Shown: positions 35,748 through 44,152 of the stretch, one piece after another | How positions within the stretch are numbered: the stretch's first letter is position 1 | Layout of the letters: every line of letters begins with the position of its first letter | DNA from: Furfurilactobacillus curtus | GTDB lineage: Bacteria; Bacillota; Bacilli; Lactobacillales; Lactobacillaceae | Direction: 5' to 3' | Assembly (NCBI RefSeq): GCF_045862785.1 | Contig: NZ_BQXO01000002.1 | Span: forward strand, 310,001-374,000 | Length of the DNA: 64,000 nucleotides | The notes under the pieces: generated by a model | Database searches by the model: none | What the model was told of the DNA's origin: nothing | Seen by the model: the letters and a program-made list of their open reading frames with translations, nothing else | Program-made: the position numbers and the translations under genes

Positions 35748-35791
35748 AAGCAAGGCCTGAGTCTATTTGAATTTAGGCTCAGGCCTTGCTT
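35748..35791. terminator. Bidirectional intrinsic terminator
   Basis: Arms AAGCAAGGCCTGAG and CTCAGGCCTTGCTT, 14 bp, between the DJ-1 gene and a convergent membrane-protein gene. Confidence 0.88.
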
Positions 35792-35827
35792 ACAATTATT
35801 CATATTTAATTTTTTGTGTGTCGATCA

Positions 35828-36322
35828 TTAATCATAAAGAGAGACATGAAATAATTTAACGGCGCTCTGCAAGGTGATCGCAACACTCATTGCAAAGCTC
35901 CAGCCAATGAGGAGACTTTGATTTGGCCAACTACGGGTAGTACCAATTGTGACCAACATAATGCCACCCATCAATTGCCAAAAGGTTGCCGCATGATAAG
36001 CGAAACCATCCACTAGTTTGGTGACGTTTAAAGAACTAGGAGCGGTCTGGTTGACCTCAGCAAAATGTGTTCCTAATAGTCGCACTGCTATGACCTCACC
36101 CACAAACATGATTAGCCAGAGTAAACTAGTTAAAATGGGGTCAACTGGCAGCCACCATTGGTGTGCAACTGACCAAAGTGTTAAGGCAAATAGAAATCCT
36201 GCGGAACTTGTGAACAAGCTCTCGCCCAAAAGCCAGATTGCGGTTGGCCTTTGATTTGTTTGACCGCGAAGCAACCTTGCGATGATTGTGACAATGAGGA
36301 AACTAACAGCAGAAATGATCAT
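35828..36322 (-). CDS. Uncharacterised membrane protein, four to five helices
   Basis: 164 residues with hydrophobic segments at the N terminus (MIISAVSFLIVTIIARLL), around residues 30-50, 60-85, 110-130 and 140-160. No family recognised. Its ATG overlaps the stop of the upstream oxidoreductase (ATGA), so the two are coupled, and a redox-linked or quinone-linked membrane role is possible but unproven. Confidence 0.7.
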   Translation of the reverse strand: MIISAVSFLIVTIIARLLRGQTNQRPTAIWLLGESLFTSSAGFLFALTLWSVAHQWWLPVDPILTSLLWLIMFVGEVIAVRLLGTHFAEVNQTAPSSLNVTKLVDGFAYHAATFWQLMGGIMLVTIGTTRSWPNQSLLIGWSFAMSVAITLQSAVKLFHVSLYD

Positions 36323-37356
36323 GAAAAGACCTTCGATTCGGGATCGTCAGTCATTTTCAGGATGATTTTTCCAGTTGCGTGACCGGAAGCTGAGTATGCC
36401 AGAGCCTCGTTAATCGCGGAAAATGGGACTATACGATCAATAACCGGTTTCAAAATATCAGCTTCAATGAGCTGACGCAATGTTTCCAATTCAACGCCGC
36501 TTGGTTTCATGAAGAGAAAGGTGTAAGAGGCGCCCGTTTGTTTCTCCAATTTGGTTAAATCACGAGTCACGAAGCCAAATGCCAGTTGTTTCCACAAGGG
36601 TACGCCGTATTCTCTGCCAAAACGGGCATTTGGCAAGCCAGAGATGCTGACGATTTTTCCACCAGGTTTTACAATCTTAAAGGCATCGCTTAGGGTCTTA
36701 CCACCGCGAGTATCAAATACATAGTCATAATCGCTGAGCACGTCCGCAAAGTTAGTTGTCCGAAAATCGATTGGGTAATCAGCTCCAAGTGAACGAACTA
36801 AATCAAAGTTATCTTTGCTAGTTGTCGTAGCAATGTAAGCGCCGAGATAGTGGGCAATTTGAATTGCCATGACACCGATTCCACCAGAACCACCTTGGAT
36901 CATTACTTTTTGACCAGGTTGGATGTCCATAATGTCGTGCAGTGCTTGATAGCTTGTTAATCCAACGAGGGGAATCGCAGCAGCCTGTGCAAACGTCAAG
37001 TTCGCCGGTTTCTTAGCAATGTCGCCTTGACCCACGGCGATATATTCTGCAAAGGTTCCAATGCGATTCTTTTGGACACGACCGTAGACGGCATCACCAA
37101 CTTTAAAATCCGATACAAAAGAACCAGTTTTAGTTACAATGCCAGCGAAATCGCTCCCCATAATCATTGGCATTTTATATTTGAGTAACATTCGCAAACC
37201 ACCGTCTTTGGTCTTAATATCGATGGGGTTAATACTAGCGGTCACAATCTTAATCAGCACATCGTTTGGCCCGATGTTAGGCCGTGGTACGGGTTTAATC
37301 ACCGGCATTGGTTGTTTGTAACGGTCAATCACGGCTGCTTTCATTGTTGCTGTCAA
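36319..37356 (-). CDS. NADPH-dependent zinc-free alcohol dehydrogenase/quinone oxidoreductase
   Basis: A 345-residue MDR-family enzyme. The N-terminal GroES-like part includes ASINPIDIKTKDGG and IMGSDFAGIV; the cofactor domain has VMIQGGSGGIGVMAIQIA, and LGADYPIDFRTTNF follows. The zinc ligands of classical alcohol dehydrogenases are absent. The ribosome site GGAGGAAAAT precedes the ATG. Divergent from an ArsR-type gene 186 bases away, which may control it. Confidence 0.87.
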   Translation of the reverse strand: MTATMKAAVIDRYKQPMPVIKPVPRPNIGPNDVLIKIVTASINPIDIKTKDGGLRMLLKYKMPMIMGSDFAGIVTKTGSFVSDFKVGDAVYGRVQKNRIGTFAEYIAVGQGDIAKKPANLTFAQAAAIPLVGLTSYQALHDIMDIQPGQKVMIQGGSGGIGVMAIQIAHYLGAYIATTTSKDNFDLVRSLGADYPIDFRTTNFADVLSDYDYVFDTRGGKTLSDAFKIVKPGGKIVSISGLPNARFGREYGVPLWKQLAFGFVTRDLTKLEKQTGASYTFLFMKPSGVELETLRQLIEADILKPVIDRIVPFSAINEALAYSASGHATGKIILKMTDDPESKVFS

Positions 37357-37541
37357 AATTATTTTCCTCCATCTTTTTCGTTCGTTAGTTTAATCTTTTG
37401 AACTTATTATGAGACGAATTTTAGCGCGTTCTTGACCTGATGTCAACGAAGATTTGTTGACAAATTTAAGCAAATATCGTTAAATGGTTTGAGAACATGA
37501 ACGTTTATAGAAATTATTTTACTAATTGAAGGGATGAGTAA

Positions 37542-37862
37542 ATGGCAGAAAGAACGCTAGAAATTTTTAAAGAAGGTGCTCCCATCTTCACGATGCTGCA
37601 GGATGAAAATCGCCAACAAATCTTGGTGATGTTGTGCAAGACGGATCACATGACGGTTAACCAAATTACGGATCGACTATCACTCTCTCGCCCCGCCGTG
37701 TCACATCATTTGAAACTCATGCGTGATGCAGGAATTCTATCGGTTAGCCAGACGGGGACGGAGCGTTATTATAGTGCTCATATGGGGAATGCGTTAGATT
37801 TATTAAAGGAACTAACGTCATCTTTAGAAGCGGATATTGCAAGTAAGGCCGGTACTGAATAG
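37542..37862 (+). CDS. ArsR-family winged-helix repressor
   Basis: A 106-residue ArsR-type protein: MLQDENRQQILVMLCKTDH then LSLSRPAVSHHLKLMRDAGIL, related to the repressor at 34539. No Cys pair typical of metal sensing is visible. It is upstream of an SDR gene (93 bases) and divergent from the quinone oxidoreductase, either of which may be its target. Confidence 0.87.
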   Translation: MAERTLEIFKEGAPIFTMLQDENRQQILVMLCKTDHMTVNQITDRLSLSRPAVSHHLKLMRDAGILSVSQTGTERYYSAHMGNALDLLKELTSSLEADIASKAGTE

Positions 37863-37955
37863 ACCGGTTTTGTTTTTGGCATATTAGTTCAGATGTTTAA
37901 ACCAACGAATATTCATCTGACAATAACACTGTTATTGAGTGAAGGGAGCATTACG

Positions 37956-38777
37956 ATGGATCAAGAAAAAGTTGTATTAATCACTGGTGCCAGTAGTGGT
38001 ATCGGCTATCAGACGGCTGAAAAATTAGTTAAGCAAGGGTATCGAGTTTTTGGTGCAGCACGCCGCGTTGAACGAATGGCTGGTTTGACTCAGCTGGGTG
38101 TCACTCCAGTTTATCTAGATATTACTGACGAAGACTCAATCGCTGAAATGGTTCAAAGCGTGATTGATCAAGCAGGCCGAATTGACGTACTCGTTAATAA
38201 CGCTGGCTATGGTTCATATGGTGTCATTGAAAATGTGAAAATTTCCGAAGCCAAGAACCAATTTGAAGTGAATATCTTCGGCTTGGCCCGCTTGGTACAG
38301 CTAGTCTTACCCCATATGCGAGCGCAACATGCTGGTAAGATCATTAATATTTCTTCAATGGCAGGCCGAATTACGACCTACATGGGTGCTTGGTACCATG
38401 CCACGAAGTATGCACTCGAGGCCTTTAGTGACGCTTTGCGAATGGAGGTCGCTCCGTTTGGCATTGATGTTGTTATTATCGAACCGGGCGGAATCAAAAC
38501 AAATTGGGGCTTGATCGCTGCCGATCACTTACGCGATTCATCCAAAGGCACTGTTTATGAGCAGATGGCCGATCAAGCGGCAGACAAGATGCAAAAAACC
38601 TATACTTCTAACCGCTTGTCAGATCCAATGGTCATCGCTAATGCCATCACCCGTGCCACCAATAGTCCACATCCGCATCCACGCTATTTAGTCGGTTATG
38701 GCGCTAAAGTATCGGTATTTATGCACACGGTCTTGCCAACCCGAGTCTTTGATAAATTAATTAAAGCGATGGTGTGA
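37956..38777 (+). CDS. Classical short-chain dehydrogenase/reductase
   Basis: About 273 residues. ATG 37956 follows GAAGGGAG; a longer frame is possible but lacks a site. Cofactor motif TGASSGIG, NNAGYG, catalytic Ser in ISSMAG and Tyr-Lys in WYHATKYAL are all intact. An Arg after the second strand (AARRVERM) favours NADPH. PGGIKTNW follows the active site. Substrate not readable. A bidirectional terminator follows. Confidence 0.9.
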   Translation: MDQEKVVLITGASSGIGYQTAEKLVKQGYRVFGAARRVERMAGLTQLGVTPVYLDITDEDSIAEMVQSVIDQAGRIDVLVNNAGYGSYGVIENVKISEAKNQFEVNIFGLARLVQLVLPHMRAQHAGKIINISSMAGRITTYMGAWYHATKYALEAFSDALRMEVAPFGIDVVIIEPGGIKTNWGLIAADHLRDSSKGTVYEQMADQAADKMQKTYTSNRLSDPMVIANAITRATNSPHPHPRYLVGYGAKVSVFMHTVLPTRVFDKLIKAMV

Positions 38778-38784
38778 TCTGAAT

Positions 38785-38836
38785 GCATAAAAAATGAGCT
38801 GCGATCCCTAACAGGACTGCAGCTCATTTTTTATGC
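38785..38836. terminator. Bidirectional intrinsic terminator
   Basis: Arms GCATAAAAAATGAGCTGC and GCAGCTCATTTTTTATGC, 18 bp, between the SDR gene and the small minus-strand ORF. Confidence 0.92.
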
Positions 38837-38837
38837 A

Positions 38838-38951
38838 TTAATTATTAACAATCGTGTCATCACGAACAAACAACGTAATTTCAACGCCATCTACGTTCAC
38901 TGTCCGCCGTTCTTCGTTGGCTTCTTGACCAGTTGGAAAGTTTTGTGCCAT
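38838..38951 (-). CDS. Small 37-residue protein
   Basis: A short ORF with a good ribosome site (GAGGTG, 7 bases before ATG 38951) and a terminator right after its stop. The protein begins MAQNFPTGQEANEERRTVNV and ends GVEITLFVRDDTIVNN: an acidic, polar N-terminal part followed by a likely beta-hairpin. No hydrophobic segment. No family recognised; being a stand-alone gene with its own signals argues that it is real. Confidence 0.6.
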   Translation of the reverse strand: MAQNFPTGQEANEERRTVNVDGVEITLFVRDDTIVNN

Positions 38952-39095
38952 ATGCATTCACCTCTTTCACAAAAGATTACACGTTTATTGTAGCCGTTTT
39001 GCAGGGTAAATGCATATTTTCCTGTCTCTGACATTTTGTCTGATTATAAACTGGCTGTGGTAAAATCAGCGCAGAAGGTTTTTAGGGGGATAATT

Positions 39096-39407
39096 ATGAA
39101 AGCAAAGTATGAAGTGACCCGCTACACTGGCGTTCCCGTGACGACTGATTCCGCAGGCCATTATGTGGTTACTACAGGCTCAAAGCTTCACGATTGGCGG
39201 ACAGGCAAACATACTCGCGGTCATTTTAATCAACTTGGTCAGTTATTTTTAACAGAAAACAACTTATTAATCGCTGTTTTAGCAACGCAACCTGTGGCGT
39301 TTAAAGATCGTCATCAGTGGACGCCAATGCAACGATTTACCAGTGAAACCCTCAGCAATGAGATGGTCGTTAAACTTCGGCAGCAATTTCATCTGGATGA
39401 AACCTGA
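39096..39407 (+). CDS. Hypothetical 103-residue protein
   Basis: The start ATG 39096 follows TTAGGGGGA; a longer frame from 39036 has no site. The protein is soluble with mixed content (YEVTRYTGVPVTTDSAGHY, SKLHDWRTGKHTRG), rich in His and Thr and without Cys. I do not recognise a family. It ends 6 bases before the convergent antiporter gene. Confidence 0.65.
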   Translation: MKAKYEVTRYTGVPVTTDSAGHYVVTTGSKLHDWRTGKHTRGHFNQLGQLFLTENNLLIAVLATQPVAFKDRHQWTPMQRFTSETLSNEMVVKLRQQFHLDET

Positions 39408-39412
39408 AGTGG

Positions 39413-41509
39413 TTAAAGATTGTCATTTTGCATGTAAACCATTTGATCGTAAGAAACTTGTTCGCGTAAGCTTTTGGCCAAACTGGTTGAGAGTTTATCA
39501 CGACTTAAGGCATCTTGAACAAATTGATATTCCGCCTGAAAGGCAGCTAGATAGAGCGCGTTAAGCATCTCGTCATCAGCTTTGTCGTCATCATGCTTGA
39601 AACGCCGACTTCGTTTAATATACGTATCCCGAACAAAATTCACGGCTGCTTGATCAGAACTTACCTGTTGATTCTTTAACCAGGTCATCACTGCTTCATT
39701 CCCAAGTTGCTCAACGTCAATCATAATTTGGCGTGATTGGTTTAACCTTGCTAAAGGCTGTTCATTTACCGCTGAAATCAATGATTGGCTAAGTGGCTGC
39801 TGCTCGTTAGTGCGGGTAGCAGCCACTAATTGATCGCTGGTTGACAGCTGTGAAGATTTGCGTTGCTGTTCGGCTTGTTTGTAAATTTGGCGGGCCTTTT
39901 TCCGCATTTTATAGTGTTTGAGTGGGTGACTCAATTTGGCCAAAATGAATTTTGTCCGCAAACCAATCCGTGTGTGACCAGTAGGGCTTGCTTGCCGACT
40001 TGTCAACATGAAAACGTAGCGTTGATAGATGGTCTGCTCGATGTTGGTTAGTTCGCCGCTACTAATCCGATTATTAACTGCAGTCACCTCTGCTTGTGTC
40101 GCCATTTTGAAGAGTGCGTCTACTTGTTTACGGTCTGGACGTGTCCGTAACCCCTTTTCAAAGGCAAGCGTCTCAATGACTTGATGCCGGGCGTTTGATT
40201 CCGTTGCGTTATTCTTCAACCACGCAATAGCGTAATCTATCATTGCATGATGGGCAGTGTCGAAGTCGTCTTGATCATCCGACTCTTGTACTGGCAGGAT
40301 AAATGGAACGGTGAACAATGGGACGATTAAACTGAGTAGGATGATAATGGCGGCGATAAAAATGAGTTCGTTGCGCATGGGAAAGGTCGTCCCATTTGTC
40401 AAAGTTAATGGTAATGAAAAAGCCATCGCCAGCGTTACTGTCCCATGGACGCCACTGAGACTCAGAAGGGCGGCAGATAGATTAACACTCTTGCCGAAAG
40501 GTAGTCGGATGAACTGACGAATCCAGAGAAAACGAATCCCCATCATTAAGATATAAATACCGATGGCAAGGGCCGTAAGAATTAAAATGGAAACTTGATG
40601 TTTTGCCAATAGGTTATCAATAATGGTTGGCAAACTAACGCCTAGTAACACAAAAACAAAACCATTTAACAGGCTGGTTACTAGTCCCCAGACACTGGTG
40701 CTGACCACCTGAATCTTAGTAGAAGTTAGTCGCAGGTTGTCTCGTTCAATCCCATGAATCAGGCCTGCCGCGACAACTGCCAGAATGCCGGAGACATGGA
40801 ATTCTTCAGCCGCCCAGTAGATTATAAATGGGGTCAATAATTGAACTGGCACCGCGATAGAGGCACTTTCAATATTCCAACGAATTAACGCAATTCGTAG
40901 TGCCGTGACCAGCCAACCAAGAAAAGCACCGACAAGTAGACCACCGAAAAACGTTTCTAAAAAGAAGATGACACCGTGGCTAACAGAAAAATCGCCTGAC
41001 ATAAAAGCGGTTAGCGCTAAATCAAAAGCAACAATCCCAGAAGCGTCATTGAACAAGGATTCATTTTTCAAGGTATCCATCAGTCCAGTAGGCAGTTGCA
41101 AGTTTTGCGTGACTGAACTGACCGCTGTCGCATCAGTTGGGGTCACGATGGCAATTAACAGGAAAGCCAAGGATAAGGTTAATGCTGGATAAATTAAATG
41201 AACGCCAAAACCAACGATTAAAACGGTCGTAACCACCAGCATAATCGCTAAAGATAGCGTATCTGTGATATTACGAGAAAGCGTCTTGCGCGATGTTTCT
41301 TGGGCATCATTGAACATGATTGGCGCGATGATGGCCAACAAGAAAAATTCAGGATCAAATTGATAGTGGTGGTACAAGGTCGTCAAAGACAACAGCACAC
41401 CTGCAGCAATTTGATAAAATGCGAGGGGGATCGCGGAAAATTGTTGATAAATAATTTCAGCGGCAATGACCGCCACAATTAAGATACCAACCGCAAACAA
41501 AATTTCCAT
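39413..41509 (-). CDS. CPA1-family Na+/H+ antiporter
   Basis: A 698-residue protein with about 12 helices in the first ~410 residues and a long soluble C-terminal domain. Ion-binding motifs of CPA1 exchangers are seen: IVTPTDATAVSSV and NESLFNDASGIVAFD (Asn-Asp pair). It would exchange Na+ or K+ for protons and help pH and salt balance. The tail (about 290 residues, helical, charged) may be regulatory. Stand-alone gene. Confidence 0.9.
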   Translation of the reverse strand: MEILFAVGILIVAVIAAEIIYQQFSAIPLAFYQIAAGVLLSLTTLYHHYQFDPEFFLLAIIAPIMFNDAQETSRKTLSRNITDTLSLAIMLVVTTVLIVGFGVHLIYPALTLSLAFLLIAIVTPTDATAVSSVTQNLQLPTGLMDTLKNESLFNDASGIVAFDLALTAFMSGDFSVSHGVIFFLETFFGGLLVGAFLGWLVTALRIALIRWNIESASIAVPVQLLTPFIIYWAAEEFHVSGILAVVAAGLIHGIERDNLRLTSTKIQVVSTSVWGLVTSLLNGFVFVLLGVSLPTIIDNLLAKHQVSILILTALAIGIYILMMGIRFLWIRQFIRLPFGKSVNLSAALLSLSGVHGTVTLAMAFSLPLTLTNGTTFPMRNELIFIAAIIILLSLIVPLFTVPFILPVQESDDQDDFDTAHHAMIDYAIAWLKNNATESNARHQVIETLAFEKGLRTRPDRKQVDALFKMATQAEVTAVNNRISSGELTNIEQTIYQRYVFMLTSRQASPTGHTRIGLRTKFILAKLSHPLKHYKMRKKARQIYKQAEQQRKSSQLSTSDQLVAATRTNEQQPLSQSLISAVNEQPLARLNQSRQIMIDVEQLGNEAVMTWLKNQQVSSDQAAVNFVRDTYIKRSRRFKHDDDKADDEMLNALYLAAFQAEYQFVQDALSRDKLSTSLAKSLREQVSYDQMVYMQNDNL

Positions 41510-41602
41510 ATATGGGTCACAGCCTTTCGTGACAGAATTTTCATGAGATAATGGATATTCAAGTGAACATTAGTCAAATTGTATCAGTTCTTCAAGGCCA
41601 TA

Positions 41603-41640
41603 GTGGTGATCAGGCTCACCCGGTCTAGCTCACGCTCTGA
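41603..41640. repeat. Partial copy of the dispersed intergenic repeat
   Basis: GTGATCAGGCTCACCCGG then TCTAGCTCACGCTCTGA, matching the right end of the elements at 15219, 48264 and 58525. Confidence 0.55.
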
Positions 41641-41711
41641 TTTTACTTGACTTACAAAAAAGAAGTCGGTACACTAACAGATAATTTATAACGGAAAAAG
41701 AGGTGTGGACG

Positions 41712-41807
41712 ATGATGAACTTAACTTGTTGTAGTGCTATCGATCGTGTACTAAGTTTTGGGAAACGTCATCTGTCCGTCACCACTGCTAGCTGTGTTGA
41801 GGTCTAG
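41712..41807 (+). CDS. Cysteine-rich leader peptide of cysE-cysK (31 codons)
   Basis: A short ORF with AGAGGTGTGG before its ATG (a second ATG follows at 41715). It reads MMNLTCCSAIDRVL... and ends in TASCVEV, with three Cys codons, two of them in tandem at positions 6 and 7. Cys is scarce in these proteomes, and the downstream genes make cysteine. A perfect terminator hairpin follows 35 bases after the stop, then cysE. This is the layout of a transcription attenuator in which ribosome stalling at Cys codons would allow read-through. No T-box motif is seen. Confidence 0.65.
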   Translation: MMNLTCCSAIDRVLSFGKRHLSVTTASCVEV

Positions 41808-41841
41808 TCGGCCAACCAATAGCATTTTAAGCGACAGTGTC

Positions 41842-41905
41842 AACGCATCCACTTCCCTGACTTGGTCTCAACTGAGTTATCGGAAGTGGATGCGTTTTAA
41901 TTTGA
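41842..41905 (+). terminator. Attenuator-like terminator between leader ORF and cysE
   Basis: Perfect 15-bp arms AACGCATCCACTTCC and GGAAGTGGATGCGTT around a 25-base loop, followed by TTTAATTT. It lies inside the cysE leader, 20 bases before the cysE start. A 6-bp pairing of GTTGAG (just after the third Cys codon) with CTCAAC in the loop could compete with it. Confidence 0.8.
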
Positions 41906-41924
41906 CCTACGAGGAGGAAAAGGC

Positions 41925-42494
41925 GTGTTTGACACGATTGATCGGATCATCAAAGAAGATCCCGTCGCGCAAAGTCGATGGCAAGTGATTTTAACTTACC
42001 CAGGCTATCAAGCGACGGTCTTATACCGGGTAGCTCATCAATTCTGGCAGCATGGCCATCGATTGACGGCTGCGTTACTTAGCCACTGGGCCCGCCATCA
42101 CACTGGTGTTGATATCCATCCTGGCGCTACTATTGGTCGTCGTCTATTTATTGACCACGGGATGGGGGTGGTTATCGGTGAAACCGCAATTATTGGTGAT
42201 GATGTGACCCTACTACATGGCGTTACACTCGGTTCACGCCATGCCATCACCGGCCGCCGGCATCCCAAAATCGGCAACCACGTCTTTATCGGCGCTAACG
42301 CGTTAATCCTTGGGCCAATTACGGTCCACAGCCAAGCTAAAATTGGCGCAGGGAGCGTGGTTCTCAAAGAAGTTGCTTCTGGAACCACTGTTGCTGGCAA
42401 TCCGGCGCATGTTGTTCGACCCTGGCAGCAACAAATTCCTGCGATCCACATCTATGACCAACAACCTGAATTGAAAGAAGGTACATCGTTATGA
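41925..42494 (+). CDS. cysE: Serine O-acetyltransferase
   Basis: A 189-residue CysE starting at GTG 41925 with GAGGAGGAAAAGG before it. A short N-terminal helical part leads into the left-handed beta-helix: GVDIHPGATIGRRLFIDHGMG, ETAIIGDDVTLLHGVTLG, RHPKIGNHVFIGANA, with catalytic Asp-His (IDHGMG) and the second His (LHGVTLG). It forms O-acetylserine from serine and acetyl-CoA. It is shorter than the E. coli enzyme, as in many Firmicutes. Its stop overlaps cysK (ATGA). Confidence 0.95.
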   Translation: MFDTIDRIIKEDPVAQSRWQVILTYPGYQATVLYRVAHQFWQHGHRLTAALLSHWARHHTGVDIHPGATIGRRLFIDHGMGVVIGETAIIGDDVTLLHGVTLGSRHAITGRRHPKIGNHVFIGANALILGPITVHSQAKIGAGSVVLKEVASGTTVAGNPAHVVRPWQQQIPAIHIYDQQPELKEGTSL

Positions 42495-43408
42495 TTAAAA
42501 AAGAAAGTATTTTAGATTACATCGGCCATACACCGATTGTAAAATTACAACGTTCTACACCTGAAGATGCCGCTGACGTTTACGTCAAATTGGAATTCTT
42601 CAATGAGGCGGGTTCCGTTAAAGATCGGATCGCCTTAAAATTAATTGAGTCCGCGGAACAGGATGGTTCGTTGACCCCTGAGACAACTATCATTGAGCCC
42701 ACTTCTGGGAACACTGGAATTGGTATCGCTGCAGTGGCTGCGGCCAAAGGCTATCATGCGGTGCTCGTCATGCCCGATACAGCCAGTGAGGAACGTAAAC
42801 AATTGATGCGTGCTTATGGTGCGGAATTAATTGAGACACCAGGCGCAGAAGGGATTAATGGCGCCATTAATCTAGTTAATGAAACCTTAAAAAAGGGTGG
42901 CTATATTCGCTTAGGCCAATTCATTAATGAACTGAATCCGCAAGCTCATTATGAAACGACTGGTCCGGAAATTGTCGATTATTTTGATGGAACGCCTGAT
43001 GCTTTTGTCGCTGGGATTGGCACCGGTGGGACTATTTCAGGAACGGGAAAATTTTTGCGGGAGACAAATGCTGATGTTGAAATTATCGGTGTTGAACCGG
43101 CGACTTCGGCGGTCCTAAATGGTGGTGACCCTGGAAAGCACCCCATTCAGGGGATTGGGACAGGCTTTGTCCCGGATGTTTTGGATACTAAAATTTACGA
43201 TAGTGTGACAGATGTCACTGGCGAAGATGCAGTTGCTACTGCTCGAGCTATTGGACGCCAGGAAGGCATCTTGCTAGGCTTCTCTGGTGGTGCAGCTGTT
43301 TGGGCGGCGATTGAAAAAGCCAAGACGTTGCCTAAGGGTAAAAAAGTCTTGGCTTTAGCGGCCGATAATGGTGAACGATACTTATCCACGCCGTTATTTC
43401 AGGGCTAA
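42491..43408 (+). CDS. cysK: Cysteine synthase (O-acetylserine sulfhydrylase)
   Basis: A 305-residue PLP enzyme of fold type II. The PLP Lys is in GSVKDRIA, the substrate loop is TSGNTG, and the PLP phosphate loop is GTGGTISG. It makes cysteine from O-acetylserine and sulfide. Translationally coupled to cysE, so the pair should assemble as a cysteine synthase complex, although the CysE C terminus here lacks an obvious final Ile. Confidence 0.95.
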   Translation: MIKKESILDYIGHTPIVKLQRSTPEDAADVYVKLEFFNEAGSVKDRIALKLIESAEQDGSLTPETTIIEPTSGNTGIGIAAVAAAKGYHAVLVMPDTASEERKQLMRAYGAELIETPGAEGINGAINLVNETLKKGGYIRLGQFINELNPQAHYETTGPEIVDYFDGTPDAFVAGIGTGGTISGTGKFLRETNADVEIIGVEPATSAVLNGGDPGKHPIQGIGTGFVPDVLDTKIYDSVTDVTGEDAVATARAIGRQEGILLGFSGGAAVWAAIEKAKTLPKGKKVLALAADNGERYLSTPLFQG

Positions 43409-43419
43409 TTAGGTTGATT

Positions 43420-43454
43420 AAACCGGCTGATGATCATCATCAGCCGGTTTTTTT
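43420..43454. terminator. Bidirectional intrinsic terminator after cysK
   Basis: Perfect 15-bp arms AAACCGGCTGATGAT and ATCATCAGCCGGTTT with a one-base centre and a following T run. Confidence 0.92.
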
Positions 43455-43998
43455 AGTCGTCATTACGATGGCGCATCGCCAATAGAAAGCGGATGATGAC
43501 AGCTTGTTCATCGCCATTGAATTCATCGAAGACCGCTATTTTGGCTTGTTGGTCATCGGATTGGGCGCCTTGAACTAAGGCAAGCAACCATTCGCCATTA
43601 TCGGTCAAGTAATAAAACTTTTCCCGCCGGTTGTCAGGGTTGGTTTCTTCCTTGACGAGATGTCGGCCAATAAGCGCTTTTAAATATTTAGATAAAGTAC
43701 CTGGCAGAAGATTCAATTTACCGCTAATCGTTCGAGCGTTGATGCCAGGATTTTTTTGAATCGTGCTTAAGACATTGCGGACTGGTTCCCGGAAGTGGTG
43801 ATTAAAATGCTCCGACCAATGTTGCCAGTTATGCATGTCGTGGGAATCAAAGGGGAAATCACCATGATGACCATGAGCTCTGTGCATATCGATGACTTGT
43901 TTGAAACGCTGGTCAAATGGTTGACGCGCGGTTTCAAAGCTAATTAATTGGGAATAAAGATCATTTAATTCCTGGCTCTTTGATTGATCTTGTGCCAT
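43453..43998 (-). CDS. MarR-type regulator with a histidine-rich segment
   Basis: A 181-residue winged-helix regulator. The DNA-binding part lies at residues ~75-135 (NARTISGKLNLLPGTLSKYLKALIGRHLV, then NRREKFYYLTDNG). Between residues ~38 and 71 is an insert with ten His (HRAHGHHGDFPFDSHDMHNW and further HW, HF, HH), which could bind a metal such as zinc or copper. It is divergent from the gene at 44153; two GTTTC-N5-GAAAC palindromes lie between them. GGAG is the ribosome site. Confidence 0.8.
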   Translation of the reverse strand: MAQDQSKSQELNDLYSQLISFETARQPFDQRFKQVIDMHRAHGHHGDFPFDSHDMHNWQHWSEHFNHHFREPVRNVLSTIQKNPGINARTISGKLNLLPGTLSKYLKALIGRHLVKEETNPDNRREKFYYLTDNGEWLLALVQGAQSDDQQAKIAVFDEFNGDEQAVIIRFLLAMRHRNDD

Positions 43999-44073
43999 TA
44001 GTTCTCCTTTATGAGTAGGATAGATAGTCGATTAAAAGCAAAATCGATGTGTGGGTTTATTTTAACGCAAAAT

Positions 44074-44088
44074 GTTTCTTTGAGAAAC
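44074..44088 (+). promoter_or_regulatory. Operator palindrome 1 in the marR/44153 divergent promoter
   Basis: GTTTCTTTGAGAAAC, a 6-bp inverted repeat with 3-base spacer, just upstream of TATACT (44098-44103). It would cover the -35 region of the rightward promoter. Confidence 0.65.
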
Positions 44089-44110
44089 AATGGGTGCTAT
44101 ACTCATGAAA

Positions 44111-44125
44111 GTTTCCAAAAGAAAC
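44111..44125 (+). promoter_or_regulatory. Operator palindrome 2 in the same promoter
   Basis: GTTTCCAAAAGAAAC, the same GTTTC-N5-GAAAC form, about 37 bases from copy 1 (centre to centre) and just downstream of the -10. Confidence 0.65.
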
Positions 44126-44152
44126 AATATTCACGAAAAGGAAGTGATTTGG

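Noticed and set aside
35640..35831. Functional IS3-family OrfA
   Set aside because: Only about 13 residues resemble OrfA; no OrfB and no element ends.
41701..41924. Cys T-box riboswitch before cysE
   Set aside because: No AGGGTGGNACCGCG-type T-box sequence or stem I specifier geometry was found; the leader ORF explains the region better.
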